A stretch of 64,000 nucleotides of DNA, from assembly GCA_002286855.1 (NCBI GenBank), contig NRSV01000001.1, forward strand, positions 372,001 through 436,000. The letters are read 5' to 3'. Positions 47,996 to 59,435 of this stretch are shown here, one piece after another. Below the pieces are notes generated by a model. The model made no database searches. It was not told the DNA's origin and worked only from the letters and a program-made list of their open reading frames with translations. This DNA comes from Bipolaris cookei. Taxonomy: Eukaryota > Ascomycota > Dothideomycetes > Pleosporales > Pleosporaceae. Made by a program: the position numbers and the translations under genes. Each line of letters begins with the position of its first letter. The stretch's first letter is position 1.

Positions 47996-48290
47996 TGTCT
48001 CGGCCAAGTCCTCTTCGCCGACAAGTCGGCTCTTTCTGTATCCAAGCTTTTGGTGATAGTCGGGCCATCAAGAAAAAATCGTGGTGGTGGTGGTGGTATT
48101 CTGAGCAGACTGTGGGGGGTATTTTTTCCGGGAAGGTGGGTCCGTGCCGAGGCGTTCGTTCCAACGCGTCATCCGGCCAGGCTGTTGCTGCGCTGCGCTT
48201 CAACATTGTCCTTAGAACTACTCAGCCATTTTGCCCACATAACTCCACGATTAAAATTGATAACAAGCGGTCGTCGCGTGTATACGTACA
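47996..48290. promoter_or_regulatory. Shared divergent promoter, METTL25-type gene and TLG1-type gene
   Basis: 295 bases between the two start codons. Includes a GTG/CAC-trinucleotide stretch at about 48082-48098. No TATA box seen; inferred from arrangement only. Confidence 0.6.
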
Positions 48291-49123
48291 ATGGCGTCGC
48301 TAAATGGTGAGGATCCATTCCTCCAGGTTCAAGCGTGAGACGGCACCCTATAACCCCCATATAGGTAGCATTGTTAACCCGCGATAGCGATGTGCTAACT
48401 GCGCTCGATATTGCGCGGCCATTATTCAAGTCATATCTGCGCATTCGGTCATCAGCGTCCTCAGCCAATAGCCCCGAGCTCCGTGAAGCCCGCAGCGAAC
48501 TCGAGCAGACGTTACAGGACCTCAGCCAGGACCTCGAGGACATGGTGGAGAGCGTCAAGGTGGTTGAACACGACCCCTACCGCTTTGGGCTTGAGATTGA
48601 TGAAGTCGAACGCCGGAGAGCTCTGGTCAGAGATGTTGGATACGAGATCGAGAACATGCGCGAGGAGCTCCAACAGATGGTCCAGCACACCAAAAACAAG
48701 GGCAAGAGCACTGCAAACGGCGATGTGCTGCCTGACCCAGACACTTTTGAGGATGAAGACAACTATGCTGTATTTGAACAGGAGAGGCAAATGGAGTTGA
48801 TGCACGAACAAGACGAGGCGCTCGATGGTGTTTTTCGCACCGTTGGCAACTTGCGCCAGCAGGCCGACGACATGGGCCGCGAACTCGAGGAGCAGGGCGA
48901 ACTGCTTGCCGATGTTGACAGTGTGGCTGACCGGGTTGGTGGCAAACTCCAGACAGGTCTTCAGAAGGTCGGTCATATCATCAGGAAAAACGAAGGTATG
49001 TTGTGTGGTGCAAATGTTCATCGCAATGCTGACTATCCCTCTCAAGACTCGTGGTCCAGCTGCTGTATCGGCGTACTAATATTCGTCCTTATACTCCTAC
49101 TCGTTCTCCTCCTGTTCCTCTGA
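48291..49123 (+). CDS. TLG1: Tlg1/syntaxin-6-type t-SNARE
   Basis: Qc-SNARE for fusion of endosome-derived vesicles with the late Golgi. Exons 48291-48334, 48388-48995 and 49047-49123 give 242 residues. The start MASLNGEDPFLQVQADVLTA and the N-terminal three-helix domain (ARPLFKSYLRIRS, LEQTLQDLSQDLEDM) match the family. The SNARE motif is at about residues 155-217, with the ionic-layer glutamine in LEEQGELLADVD. One C-terminal membrane anchor follows (CCIGVLIFVLILLLVLLLFL), preceded by palmitoylation-type cysteines. The last exon begins exactly at the membrane anchor. Confidence 0.94.
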
Positions 49124-49984
49124 AAGTGTGACAGAAATGTCTCTCACCTCGGCCCGGCCCGATGCATGTCTTCTCGCATGCGCGTGTGCCCAGCTTCCAG
49201 CACTTGAGAGAGCCTGCTAGCTATCTTTGCGCCTGCGATGCCATTATCATATCCTCCTTTCAGCGAGTCAAACCATGCATTCTACACTTGGCTAACACGA
49301 GGTGAAGTTGCTTTTCACGCACTTGACTTCGCAGATCTACGCCTGGCAGTAATGACGACAACTTCGAGAAGCTATCACAAAAGTGATTTGATCTGTCATC
49401 TCAGCTACTTGGCTTAATTTGGATTATGCTATGCTCCGGGATATCCCTCCTGTTTTTGCATAATCGCTTTCCCGACGTGGTAAAGTCGCAAATGTGCTTC
49501 ACAAAGCCTCCTAGCACCCAAACATGCACGAATCACATCTAGAAGAGCTTACATCGGAAGTAAGACTATACAAATAGCATTTGGTAGTGCTGAAGAACTG
49601 TTGCGGTTGTCAATCGTCGATGGGTACTGACAACACCATGTTCACCCATGGGCTTCACGATCGCCAACACTCCCTGTCTCATCGTCGTAAAGCTCTTTAA
49701 TCTACTTTTATAAACAACTGGCTGGGATACCTGGCGTCACATCACATCGTATAGGGCTGAACTAGTCATGTTGCATACGTAGCGTTGCTTCTGAGACGCA
49801 GCCGGTGTGAGATCTTTAACACATTCATGCAACCCTTCAAGGAAACCCACCTTAGTCATTACTTGCAGCTTCCTGTGCCGTTCAATCCTCTGCTACTACA
49901 GCTGCACTGTTTTGACTTTACAATCAATGTATTGGCTCAAACTTAGTTGTCTCTCTCCCGCCTTCGTACGCTCCCGTTCATGTG
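49124..49984. other. Intergenic
   Basis: Holds the SNARE gene's 3' flank and the promoter of the next plus-strand gene. No gene seen. Confidence 0.55.
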
Positions 49985-51919
49985 ATGGCTGGACGGGGTC
50001 GCAGCGGTAGCAAGGCTGACCAGTCATCCACAACGACCACCGAAGCCCGCTTGAAGGGCACACGCCGGAAGATTTCTCTCATTTTCATCACATTCATTCT
50101 TAATATACTGCTTTGGAGCGCTATCATTTGCATCGCCGCATCCCTCTATCAGATCATCTCAGATCCATTTAATACTTCAAGTTACGCCCAAGTGGCTTTA
50201 ACGATAATCTCAGTATGCGGTCCTCAATCTTTCGGTAAAAATGGTCATTTACTGATATGTATAGGCCCTAGTGACGATTGGATACACCATCTTCCATTCA
50301 ATTCTTTCACTAAAGCAGAAGCTATGGGAACAACAACGGCGATACTCGGTCGCCATGAAAAGGAATTCTACTGTTCCTACCCGTATAGCAGGATCGATGT
50401 GTGCACTCTGGCTGCTGACTTCCGGTTGGGACATGATACTGGTCGCAAGCGCACCTGTCTGTTTGCCAATGGCGCCAGGGCTGGACAGCTCGGAATACGG
50501 CCTCACCTGTCATATTAGTCGTGTGGGAATAGCTTTCGCGGTTATCTCATTGTAAGCAGCATCTTTGCACAACCATATATATGCTAACAACCTCCCAGTG
50601 CTGCGTCAATTGCCCTCTTGGGCATTCTCGCTAGGATTGGCCGTCCGTTCGAGGCGCATTTGCTCAACCATGGTTACCAACCACCAATCGAACTGTACTC
50701 AAAACCCTATACTCCCGGACCATCTGATTTGGAGGTTGTCATGTGTCAATCTCAGGAGCATTTCGAGACCCCATGGCGGCCAAAGTCTTTGCATGAGATT
50801 AAAGTCTCCGATCCTTCGAACGCCGATTCAGATATGCCCAATCCGGAGGATGCTCTGCTACGTGCAATCATGTCACCTCCTTATACGGTATTTTCTCCCC
50901 AAAGAGGCGTTTTCACATCGCATCATACTCCGCCGCCCATTCCTGCAGAGTACGCTGCTCCGAGACGAAACTCACTACCTGGTACCTTTCGAGTAGCACG
51001 CCAACCACACAGATACCAAAAGTCTCTTGCAAGCTCGTCGCGATCTTTTGTATCTGGCGTAGCCCCAGGCTCTACACGACAATCATTACCTGCGCATTTT
51101 TCGACAGCGACATGGTGCGCTGTCCATCCCAACCCGGCGTCACTAGCACTACTGGCTCATTCTCATCCCGAAGTTGTCAACCGCAGGTTTTCCTCCTATC
51201 AGAGTCCTTATTCTCGCCATTCGATGACACTCACCCGCCCACAACGCCTGAGCTATCATTCAACTGCCCCGAGTCTCCGTTCACAATCTGAACGTGCAGA
51301 CTCAGATCGTCGAAATAACTCGTTATCAAGAGCCAATTCAAGTAAAATAGCGCATGCCTTCTTACAAGGTCTGCCTATGCCTGCACCCACCCATCCTGCC
51401 AACCGCCCTCGCAACATCCGCATAACAACTACCATCGACACCGGATCCACCGAAAAGCAACTCCACCGCATGAGCGCTCCCCTACCAATTCACACCACGC
51501 AAGACATCCCACCCACATTCCCCAACCCAAACAGGCCCTACATCCGCAGCGCCTCTCCTGGCTTCCTCAGCTTCTTTAGTCCAGATACCAGTCCCGTCGA
51601 CACCTCCCCTACGGACCCTAGGCCCTCAACCACCACCCTCGTCCCCACCACCCTCGTCCCCACCACCCTCATCCCCACCACCAACAAACCCAACCACAAC
51701 ATCCCACGCAAACCCGTCCCGCTCTCCCGTCGCCCCTCGGAAGCCGCACGAGCCATGTTCAGGAATATGCCTGACGACTTGCCGATTCTTCCGCGATCGC
51801 CTAGATCGCCCGGTGCGACGATGCTGGTTATGATGACGCATGGACCAGTTGAGCAGAAGAGGATGAGTGTGTATGAGGAGGTGAAGAATAAACCGTTGCC
51901 CAGGATTGCGATTTTGTAG
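49985..51919 (+). CDS. Four-helix membrane protein with long disordered tail
   Basis: Exons 49985-50212, 50265-50551 and 50599-51919 give 611 residues. Four hydrophobic helices lie in the first 200 residues: ISLIFITFILNILLWSAIIC, ALVTIGYTIF, MCALWLLTSGWDMILVASA and the spliced AFAVISFAASIALLGILA. The remaining 400 residues are polar, Ser/Pro/Arg-rich and probably cytosolic and disordered, with a threefold LVPTT-like repeat at 51630-51679. The first ATG is followed directly by a basic stretch (RLKGTRRK). Similar proteins seem restricted to ascomycetes; the function is unknown to me. Splice joins restore the helices, which supports the model. Confidence 0.8.
51630..51679 (+). repeat. 15-base in-frame tandem repeat
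   Basis: About three copies of accaccctcgtcccc encode the TTLVP repeat in the disordered tail. Confidence 0.85.
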
Positions 51920-54412
51920 GCGTTGTAGGGGACTAGATGCGGGATAAAGATGGCTTTGCATTTTGAGCGAGTTTTTTATTAGATATTGGGAAAGGGAGTC
52001 TGGGAATTGTGGTTATGACGGTGTCACGGGGTCTTCTCGGAACTATATGTATAATGCATAATGACTTTCCTATCTTTTTTTCTTTTGAAGTCTGCTGGGT
52101 GGGTGAGAGGAAGGGGTGTTCTACGGGATGCGAACGTAAGTGGGTAATGTGGCCCGCTTGTGCGTCCGAACCACATGCGGGCTTTGCTGATGCAAAATGA
52201 TTGGTTAGTTAAATGTGGTTTTTACGTTATTGGATTGAGTGGTTGGAGTGGGTGTAAGATGATGAGGTGGCGTGGCTTGCTGATGGCGGGAGAGATGGGG
52301 GTTCTTTTGGCTATGTTTGGCCGAAGGTGTTTTGGTGGAATGAGTTGGAAAGAGTTTTGTCATATATTTCGGGACAGAGATGGCGTTTAGGGATGAATGC
52401 TGTAACACGAAGGGACAGTCGTTCGAATTGTTCTTTCGTGACGTTCGTCGTGCTGAAACATGGCGCAGATGGGGCTAAGCTGATAGAAGCCAGCTTCTCT
52501 TCTAGAAAACCAGAGCGGCTGCTTACCTACTTACTCGATCTAGTAGCACGTTTTGAAACCTTCGAGAATACAATCCGTTATGCTGACCGCCCGACCCCCC
52601 ACGCTGACTATCTGGATTCACTTGTGTTTATAAGGGTGCAGCATCGAAGAAATATGCACGCCGACTCTGCGGCATCACGAGTGTTATGATAGGTGTCTGT
52701 ATTTCCCAAGTACATACATAACTGTTGCTACTACTGTCTGCCTATTGATACACTGTGAGTTTCAGAGCCCATCTGCTGCAAATGAGCTCGAGGATCGGAG
52801 GGACAGATGCTCTAATCCAATCCGGTATCAGCGGCCTGCTTGGGGACCTGCCGATGCAGCGCCAGTCTCAACCTCGAGTATCAGGAATATGCTCAAAGAT
52901 TGAGAGTAACAGGTAGGAAGTGCCGAGTTTGAAAGTGAATGTAGACATGTTTAGCAGTGATGTTGAGGGGTATGGCTTGGAGGCTTAAAGGCGGTATATC
53001 AGAGCTAGTGCCGATGCAGCGAGATGTATCGCAGTAGTCACTGTGAAGAGATATATCAAAGAGGTAAATGCAAGTAGTTAGTAATGGGATGTAGCTACCT
53101 TTTCTCTCTCTTTGAGTTGTGTGATGTAAAAGTTATAGGTAATATGGTATTGAGCGCCTATAAAGGTCAACAAAAGAGATCTACATCACATAACCCACCC
53201 TAACCATGAGCTCAAAGACGAGGAAGAAAGATTTTTCGCGCCCAATGCATAGCCAGATACAAACTGCACCCGTCACAACAGCCTCAAAGATCTTTTCCAT
53301 CAAATGCACCACCAAATCAAGGACATATCCCGCGCCAATGAGCAAAGAGACCGCCGAAAACTGTGGCATGCGATGCGGTGAGAAAATTCAGGCCTTCGTA
53401 ACCATGTAACACAATGGGTAAATATTTTCTTGCTACAATGTGGACAATGTGCAATAGGATCAAGTAGTCGTCTATATGCCACTACGCACATTGTACCGAA
53501 GCTCACCACCAACACAGCACCAAGAGTTTACTAAACAACAAAAAGTATGATATGACACTCATTACATCAAAGTCGCAGCTTTTCCCTAGTTGAGGCATAG
53601 GGATGATGACAGCTCCAAAAGGCAACCAGTGGCGTCTGACAGCCAAGACTGAATCATGACCTTGACCTGCCTGTACGTGTAACATATGTAAGATCCCGCG
53701 TGAAGAACCGCGCGTCAGTGTGCCGTGATGCGTGAGTTGACCCTTGACTCCACGTTAATGTGTGCGTTGGTTCGGGCGGATTTTCTGTGCATGCGATTGC
53801 TGCCGGGGCTTGACCTGGTATTCGGGTCGATGCTGCAAGCGTTAGTGGTGGGTAGATGAGAAGGAATCCAACGCAAGATGTATTTCTCTATCCATTAATA
53901 ATGCTTCTTTCGCTATAATCGGTTGTTGTAAGTGAAAATAGGACGAATCAACAACATCTCCTTCGCAGTGTGGTCCAATGTTAAGCATAACCAACAACAC
54001 AACTCTTTAGCCATGAATCTGGCCGCCCATTAGCCCACCCCACGAATTCTTCTCATGTCATGAAAACATACTAGCATCATTTGACTACCCCAAGTTTTCT
54101 ACTGCTGATATCAGCTCAGCCTGCACTAAAAACTTCATCGACATCATCTGCTCTCCATCCAACCAACATCCCCTCGAGAATCGCTGCGCCACCAACTATT
54201 AGCAAGAGGAATTTGAGAAACGCCATTAATTTTGGTGGAAGTCCTTTTTCTTGAAAGGGACATAACAGAGCAGTACATAAGAAGGTCGTGACCAAGGAAA
54301 CCATATAAAGTAAGCATCTCTCACCCACATCTACAGAACAACATCTATCCAGACACTTCATCTTACAATATAAGCACCTCTCTAATCAAAATCCAAATTC
54401 AAACTATTCAAA
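51920..54412. other. Intergenic, weak hydrophobic frames only
   Basis: About 2.5 kb without a supported gene. Two short minus-strand hydrophobic frames exist but have no start, splice or family support. A TATAAA at 54304-54309 lies about 105 bases before the next start codon and fits its promoter. Confidence 0.55.
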
Positions 54413-54865
54413 ATGCAATTCACAACCCTCACCGCCCTCCTCGCTACCGCCCTCGCCGTGAGCGCCACCCCCCTCCAGCAAGACGTCACCAAGCGCCAGG
54501 AAGGCGGCGTCCCCCGCGTCTACGCTCGCTTCTACAACGATGGCGGCTGCGGTCCTTCCCCCTGGGCTGAAGATACTGTCTTCATCCAATCCGAGACGGT
54601 CGGGCTGGCTGGATGCCAGGACCTGACTGTTGGGCCGTTTGCTAGCACTTTTTTTGATACCAACAATTTTAGCAGGGCTGGTGAGTTATATGTCTATAAT
54701 ATGGGGAGGAGAGAACTGAAATGCTGATTGAGATTTACAGTGCGATTCTTCAACCTTCCTTGCTCCCAACTTACTTCTACGACGAGCGGAAACTTTATTG
54801 ACATTCGGCCTGGTCAAGCGCCTGGATGCCAGAACTTGGTTATTCGGTCTTGGGTTACTTTGTAA
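54413..54865 (+). CDS. Small secreted cysteine-containing protein (effector-like)
   Basis: Exons 54413-54680 and 54741-54865 with a 60-base intron give 130 residues. Signal peptide about 1-19 (MQFTTLTALLATALAVSAT) is followed by a short pro-region ending in a Kex2-type Lys-Arg (DVTKR). The mature part has four cysteines in the contexts GGCGPSPW, LAGCQDL, LPCSQL and PGCQNL, which could form two disulphides, and ends with IRSWVTL. The paired GCQ(D/N)L blocks suggest an internal two-fold repeat. Small size, secretion and cysteines make it a candidate effector or surface protein; no known function recognised. A TATA box lies at 54304. Confidence 0.82.
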
Positions 54866-55554
54866 AGCGGCCCACACCTCTGTTTCTTAGATGCTGAGTG
54901 CTTGAGGGAAGGAGGAAGCTGGGCGAGGATGAGAGCGTGGGGAGTGAGAGAAGTTGGAAAGTGGATGATTGGTGGTGGCAGAGTCAGGTCCAACACTCCG
55001 GCTAGCTCTACCATGAGTGTTTTGCTTTCTTTATTTCGTAGTCACTCATTAAGATAATGATAGAGATTTTGGGGATGCCCGCCTTTTTTCTGATACTTAT
55101 TGATGCGGTTTGGGGAAGTGTAATGTTGTGGTGAGGGAATTGTGAGAAAATTCAGTGTGAGATTGAGTGAAAGGGGGGATTAGGAGACTTACTTACGAGG
55201 ACTCGTTGGATCCAAAAGGTTAATAAGTGATTAGGAAGTGATAGTAGAAGAAACAGATAGTTATCCGCGTTTAAGCGTTACCCGCTCCTATAATGAGTCG
55301 GTGAGCGCTCATTTGATTAATCCATGATACCGGTCTTTATGAAAAGACGTCGTGATAACTTGCGTACGATCCTGGTTCTGTGACACTTTCACGCCTATTA
55401 GGAATTCTTCTGGACTCCCTCATTTGTCCCTGACAAAGGAATCCACACAGCCGCATACCCCATCCCTTACATATACCCCTCTCTCACCTCAATCTTTGTT
55501 CTCTTGCACTCGATTCACTACAAAATAATCCGATTTCAAGAAATACATACAACC
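54866..55554. other. Intergenic between two small secreted-protein genes
   Basis: AT-rich spacer; a CT-rich stretch before 55555 is typical of a fungal promoter. No frame supported. Confidence 0.6.
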
Positions 55555-56077
55555 ATGCACCTCCCATCTCTCATCCCTGTTCTCAGCGGCTTCTTTATCG
55601 CCAACACCATGGCCGCACCTACTAACCCCCAGCTCCCCTCTCTCGCCATTCCCAACCCCAACTCACCTGCCTACGAAGCCGATCTCGCAGCCGCCGTGTC
55701 TTATGCTCGCGACCACCCCGCTCCAGTCACAACAATGGACACTATCACTACTGCCGCTTTCATGAAGCAGTGCGGTGTCTACACCAACATCGCGGGCCAC
55801 TTTAGTTTCCCACGTACACCGGCATGACCTGCAGCGACACAGAGGAGTTCGGGCAGATGGAGGACTTTTTCAATTGGTATTGCAGGTTCTGCCTTGTCTT
55901 CGACGGTAAGCCTTATATTATAAAAAAGCCAAGCTTTGAAAGGTGAGGTGGTTGGCTAACGTAGGTGATATAGGCCGTGCTTGCCAGGGCACTATTCGCT
56001 GGAGCGGTGGACCAAAAGGTCCTGGTCCTGATGCTAGAAACCATGTCCATGGTGTTCAGGGTAATTTCTGTTATTAG
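55555..56077 (+). pseudogene. Small secreted protein gene with a frameshift
   Basis: From ATG 55555 a signal peptide (MHLPSLIPVLSGFFIANTMA) and a short Pro-rich part are followed by a Cys-containing domain. The frame ends at a TGA near 55825, but similarity-like coding continues from about 55812 in another frame: exon to 55905, intron 55906-55964 (gtaagc...acgtag), last exon to a TAG at 56077. The frame change lies near a short C run at about 55811-55813, so one lost base explains it. No intron of normal size can bridge it. Either the gene is broken in this strain or the assembly has an indel. At least five cysteines and a Gly/Pro-rich end are visible. Role unknown; effector-like. Confidence 0.65.
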
Positions 56078-56364
56078 AAAGGTGGGTCAAACTGAGGAGA
56101 TTGGATTATGGGTCCCGCTTTAGTTTGCTGGAGACAAGGTCTAAAGACATAGCAAGGTAGTTCAGGATGTCCGAGTTAGTGCTGATCTGCAGGGGTATTG
56201 TTAGAGATAGTGAACCGAGTCTACACTTGCCAAGGCATGGCCTAGGAATGGTTCTCTGGAAAACGGAGAGTGAACAGGATATATACTCCGAGATTGGCCA
56301 TTGAACAGGTAGATATTTCGAACAAGATAGAATCCTACACTTAATCTTAGGGCGTTTATGCTAT

Positions 56365-57225
56365 TTACTTTTTGCCTTTCTTCTTCGTATCCCCCTCTTT
56401 ACTATCCTTTGCGAAACCACCCAATACAAGAGCCTCTCTTGCCGCGGTGTTGATGAGACGAAATCGATCTGGGCCGAGCAAGATTCCACCGTACCACCGA
56501 GTAACAACAACCATTACATTCCATACGTCCATGAGCTGCATCAAGTGCAGCATGCGCGAGCCAGCAGCGGTCTCGCCATCGTCATCACAGTCCTGATAGC
56601 TCGTGTCGTTGGGACCCTTGATGCGCCACGCAGTCATGTTATGAGTCGCGCGAGCGGCCTTCTTGTCGGTCGCAAAAAGATGTGCAACATATTGTCTGGC
56701 CTGGGCGGGAGACGATACCGGTGCTACACGGGCTAGAAACACCGACTTCTTCTCGGTAAGAGCAGGTGCAATGATCCATGGCGGCTGCGGTCCAAGATCG
56801 ACTGTTGGATCGGGGATACTATAGGCATATTGATCGTCTTCTACATTTGCATTTTCATGCTGGTCATGCAATTGAAGATCCCCCTGCTCTTCGGCTTGCT
56901 CCAACGCTTCCCTTGCCTCTTCTAGCAAGTCGTAAATGCACGCTTCTCCTGGTCGATATACTTGTGCGAGGACATCCCGTACTACTTCGACTGCCCGGCT
57001 GCCCATACCCTTGGGTACATCCTGCCCAACAGACTGAGTGCCTAACACTGATGGAGGGGCATCCGGATAGTCTGCCGGAAACTCTATGCGTAGGGTAATT
57101 GAAGGCAGAGACGGCAGCCGCAAGCTGTACAGTCTCGCATGATCATCAATGGGCGACAGAGTGCCTTCGTCGAAGATGGCGTTGAGGGAGGTGACCTCAT
57201 CTTGGATGGTGTCGTTGGTGGACAT
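56365..57225 (-). CDS. YIH1: Yih1/IMPACT homologue
   Basis: 286-residue regulator of the Gcn2 eIF2-alpha kinase pathway; Yih1 binds Gcn1 and lowers Gcn2 activation. The N-terminal RWD domain (DEVTSLNAIFDEG, SITLRIEFPADYPDAPPSVL, YDLLEEARE) spans about 1-115. The ancient IMPACT/UPF0029 domain spans about 160-270 (SVFLARVAPVSS, ATHNMTAWRIK, DDDGETAAGSRMLHLM, VVVTRWYGGILLGPDRFRLI). The tail is basic. The start at 57225 (MSTNDTIQDEV) was chosen because family members begin just before the RWD; an in-frame ATG at 57357 would add 44 residues unlike the family. Confidence 0.94.
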   Translation of the reverse strand: MSTNDTIQDEVTSLNAIFDEGTLSPIDDHARLYSLRLPSLPSITLRIEFPADYPDAPPSVLGTQSVGQDVPKGMGSRAVEVVRDVLAQVYRPGEACIYDLLEEAREALEQAEEQGDLQLHDQHENANVEDDQYAYSIPDPTVDLGPQPPWIIAPALTEKKSVFLARVAPVSSPAQARQYVAHLFATDKKAARATHNMTAWRIKGPNDTSYQDCDDDGETAAGSRMLHLMQLMDVWNVMVVVTRWYGGILLGPDRFRLINTAAREALVLGGFAKDSKEGDTKKKGKK

Positions 57226-57407
57226 GGTTGTGGTGGCTGCAACCAAATTGGTGGGGGTGGACAAGATCGGCAGGCGCGCTAGGCTTAGCGTCTTGTGCAC
57301 GCAGCAGTCGTGGTGGTGGAAACTTGACTGTCGCGTTCGACTCCCTGTCTCGTCCATACTCGCCTCTCAATCAAACCTCTGTCGCATTGCTGTTCGCGTC
57401 GCCTGTC
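57226..57407. promoter_or_regulatory. Shared divergent promoter, YIH1 and CID-domain gene
   Basis: 182 bases between start codons. No TATA box evident; function inferred from the head-to-head arrangement. Confidence 0.6.
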
Positions 57408-59281
57408 ATGGCTCCCAGCGATGATGCCAAGCGCGCGACAACTATCTTGACGATTGCACAGTTGAAGTTCAAGCAGGCCATCAAGAAAACAGACAATGAA
57501 GACCGGCTGCCACCTGTGTCAGTGGAAGTCAGCTCGCAACTCTTCAGCGGCATAGATGCTGTTCTTCAGCAGAACACGCGCGTGAACGTCCAGGTATCCT
57601 ACTATGAAGCCATCGACCACATGTATCCGGGAGCAGACTAATTCGCCCACCGTAGAAATGCACAGAATGGATTGAGAAGCACATAGCTCCCTCCAAGGCC
57701 CGCATCGCTCTTCTCGGAGACTATCTGATTTCTGTCTCAAAGTCCATTGTCCTAGACCTGAGCAATCCAGTAGTGGCAAAGAAGGCAGTCCGGAACCGGA
57801 TGGACCTATTACTGATTGTCAACGATGTTCTCCATACTGACAAGTTTCATCGTCGTAATGCCATGAAGCAGCGCATATTTAGCGATGTGTGTGGCAGTTT
57901 TGTCGCTGAGCTGATCGAGCAAGCCGCCGCGTTCATGACTGAAAAGGACTCGCAACTCGAGAAGAAGCTGAAAGCCATTATCAACTACTGGGCTGTCAAC
58001 CAGCTTGTCAGCCCAGATTGTCTAAAGCTATGTAGAGACAGGGCAGACGAGGCACTGTCTATAGCGCATGGCGGCATGCCAGTTCGAAAGCGCAACTATC
58101 TTTTGCCCGAGTATCATGGCGATAGAACGGCCCCATGGTACGATCTACCCGCCTCGTATATGCTTGAGCCCATGATCAAGCATCCGAACCGCCCGATCGA
58201 CCCTTCGCAAATCAAAATTCAGAAGCTAGACAAGAAGCCCGTCTCTCCACACGTCCGCAACCTGCTCGACAATTTCTTCGAGAAGATTGATCTCAAATAC
58301 AGACCGACTGGCGACAACCCAACTGGCGAGACTGCAAAATACAAACTGTCCTTGGACCCTATGGGCCACCTGGTCAAACAGGATAAGGAAACTGGCGAGA
58401 TGATAACGGTAGCAAATGGCTACGGATGGTCAATGAAGTTTTGTCAGGATATGCAGAAGCACGGTGTTCCAGAGAATATAAAGATTGCGCGGGAGGATAT
58501 CGAGCGCATGGAGGGTGGTGCACAGTTTGCACCAACCAGGTCCACGGCTCGTGACACGCGACGCAGTCACCGGTCGCCCTCATCGGGTTCAGACTACAGA
58601 CGAGGACGGCGACATTATAGTCGGAGCCGTAGCCATAGTCGCCATGGCTCAGAGTCGTCTTATGATAGCCGTCAATCACCTCGACGGTCAAGATCCGGCG
58701 GTAGGATCCAAGAACACCGCAAATCCTCCCCCAAACCAACACACAAAGGCCATGACCAATCTCGACAGCCACCAAAACCACAGGATAGAAACGGAGGCCA
58801 GCGTGAATTACAGTGCAGTGGACCGGGGGGTCAGAACAGAGGCGCTCATAGTAGTCCAGGTAATCAACTATACCAGGCTTCAGCAATGCCACTCCAAAAC
58901 TTCGGACAGTTGTACTCTCAATCGCCTCAGCTAGCATTCAATGCACCCCCCTTTCCGCCACAACCGGGCCAGTTTCCGATACCAATGCCGCCCTTTGGGA
59001 TCCCCCCACCACCTCCACCACAATTCCAAGGAGCAGGTGCCTTCGTCCCGCCCCCTCCCCCACCAAACTACACAGGCCCGTGGCCTCCTTCGCCTCCGAA
59101 TATGAGCATACCACCAAACAGTTCACAACATGGCAACCAGTATGGGAATAACAACAATGGATCCTATAATCAGAACCAGGGGGGTTATCAGGGGGGACGT
59201 GGTTATGGTAGTCCGCAACGTGGAGGCTACAATAACAACAGGGGTAGTTCGAGGGGTACTGGACGTGGTGGGCGATACTGA
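57408..59281 (+). CDS. CID-domain RNA-processing protein with RS and RGG regions
   Basis: Exons 57408-57593 and 57656-59281 give 603 residues. The N-terminal part reads as a CID (RPR) domain, which binds the RNA polymerase II C-terminal domain: WIEKHIAPSKARIALLGDYLISVSK, MDLLLIVNDVLH, and KKLKAIINYWAVNQLVS. A long linker with YLLPEYHGDRTAPWYDLPASYM follows, resembling CHERP-type proteins. Then come an Arg/Ser-rich stretch (about 250-330), polyproline blocks (PPPPPPQF, PPPPPPNYTG) and a Gly/Arg/Asn-rich RGG-like tail (GGYQGGRGYG). It probably links transcription with splicing. The next feature, a transposon, starts only 154 bases after the stop codon. Confidence 0.88.
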
Positions 59282-59435
59282 CTTAGCTACCTTTAATGTA
59301 ATTGTATACCTGTCCGCTCTATTTGGGTGTTCTTGAATCAGACACAGTGTGTGTAATGGTGAATTGGAGCAAACTGCGCAGAGCGATTGCTTTTCCAAAA
59401 GATCTTGGATTTAGTTAATTTAAGGTTTCTATATA

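Noticed and set aside
53181..53369. Minus-strand 62-residue hydrophobic frame
   Set aside because: Hydrophobicity alone; no flanking exons or start context found.
54116..54361. Minus-strand hydrophobic 81-residue frame just upstream of the small secreted-protein gene
   Set aside because: It overlaps the TATA box and leader of the plus-strand gene and shows no signal, splice or family support.
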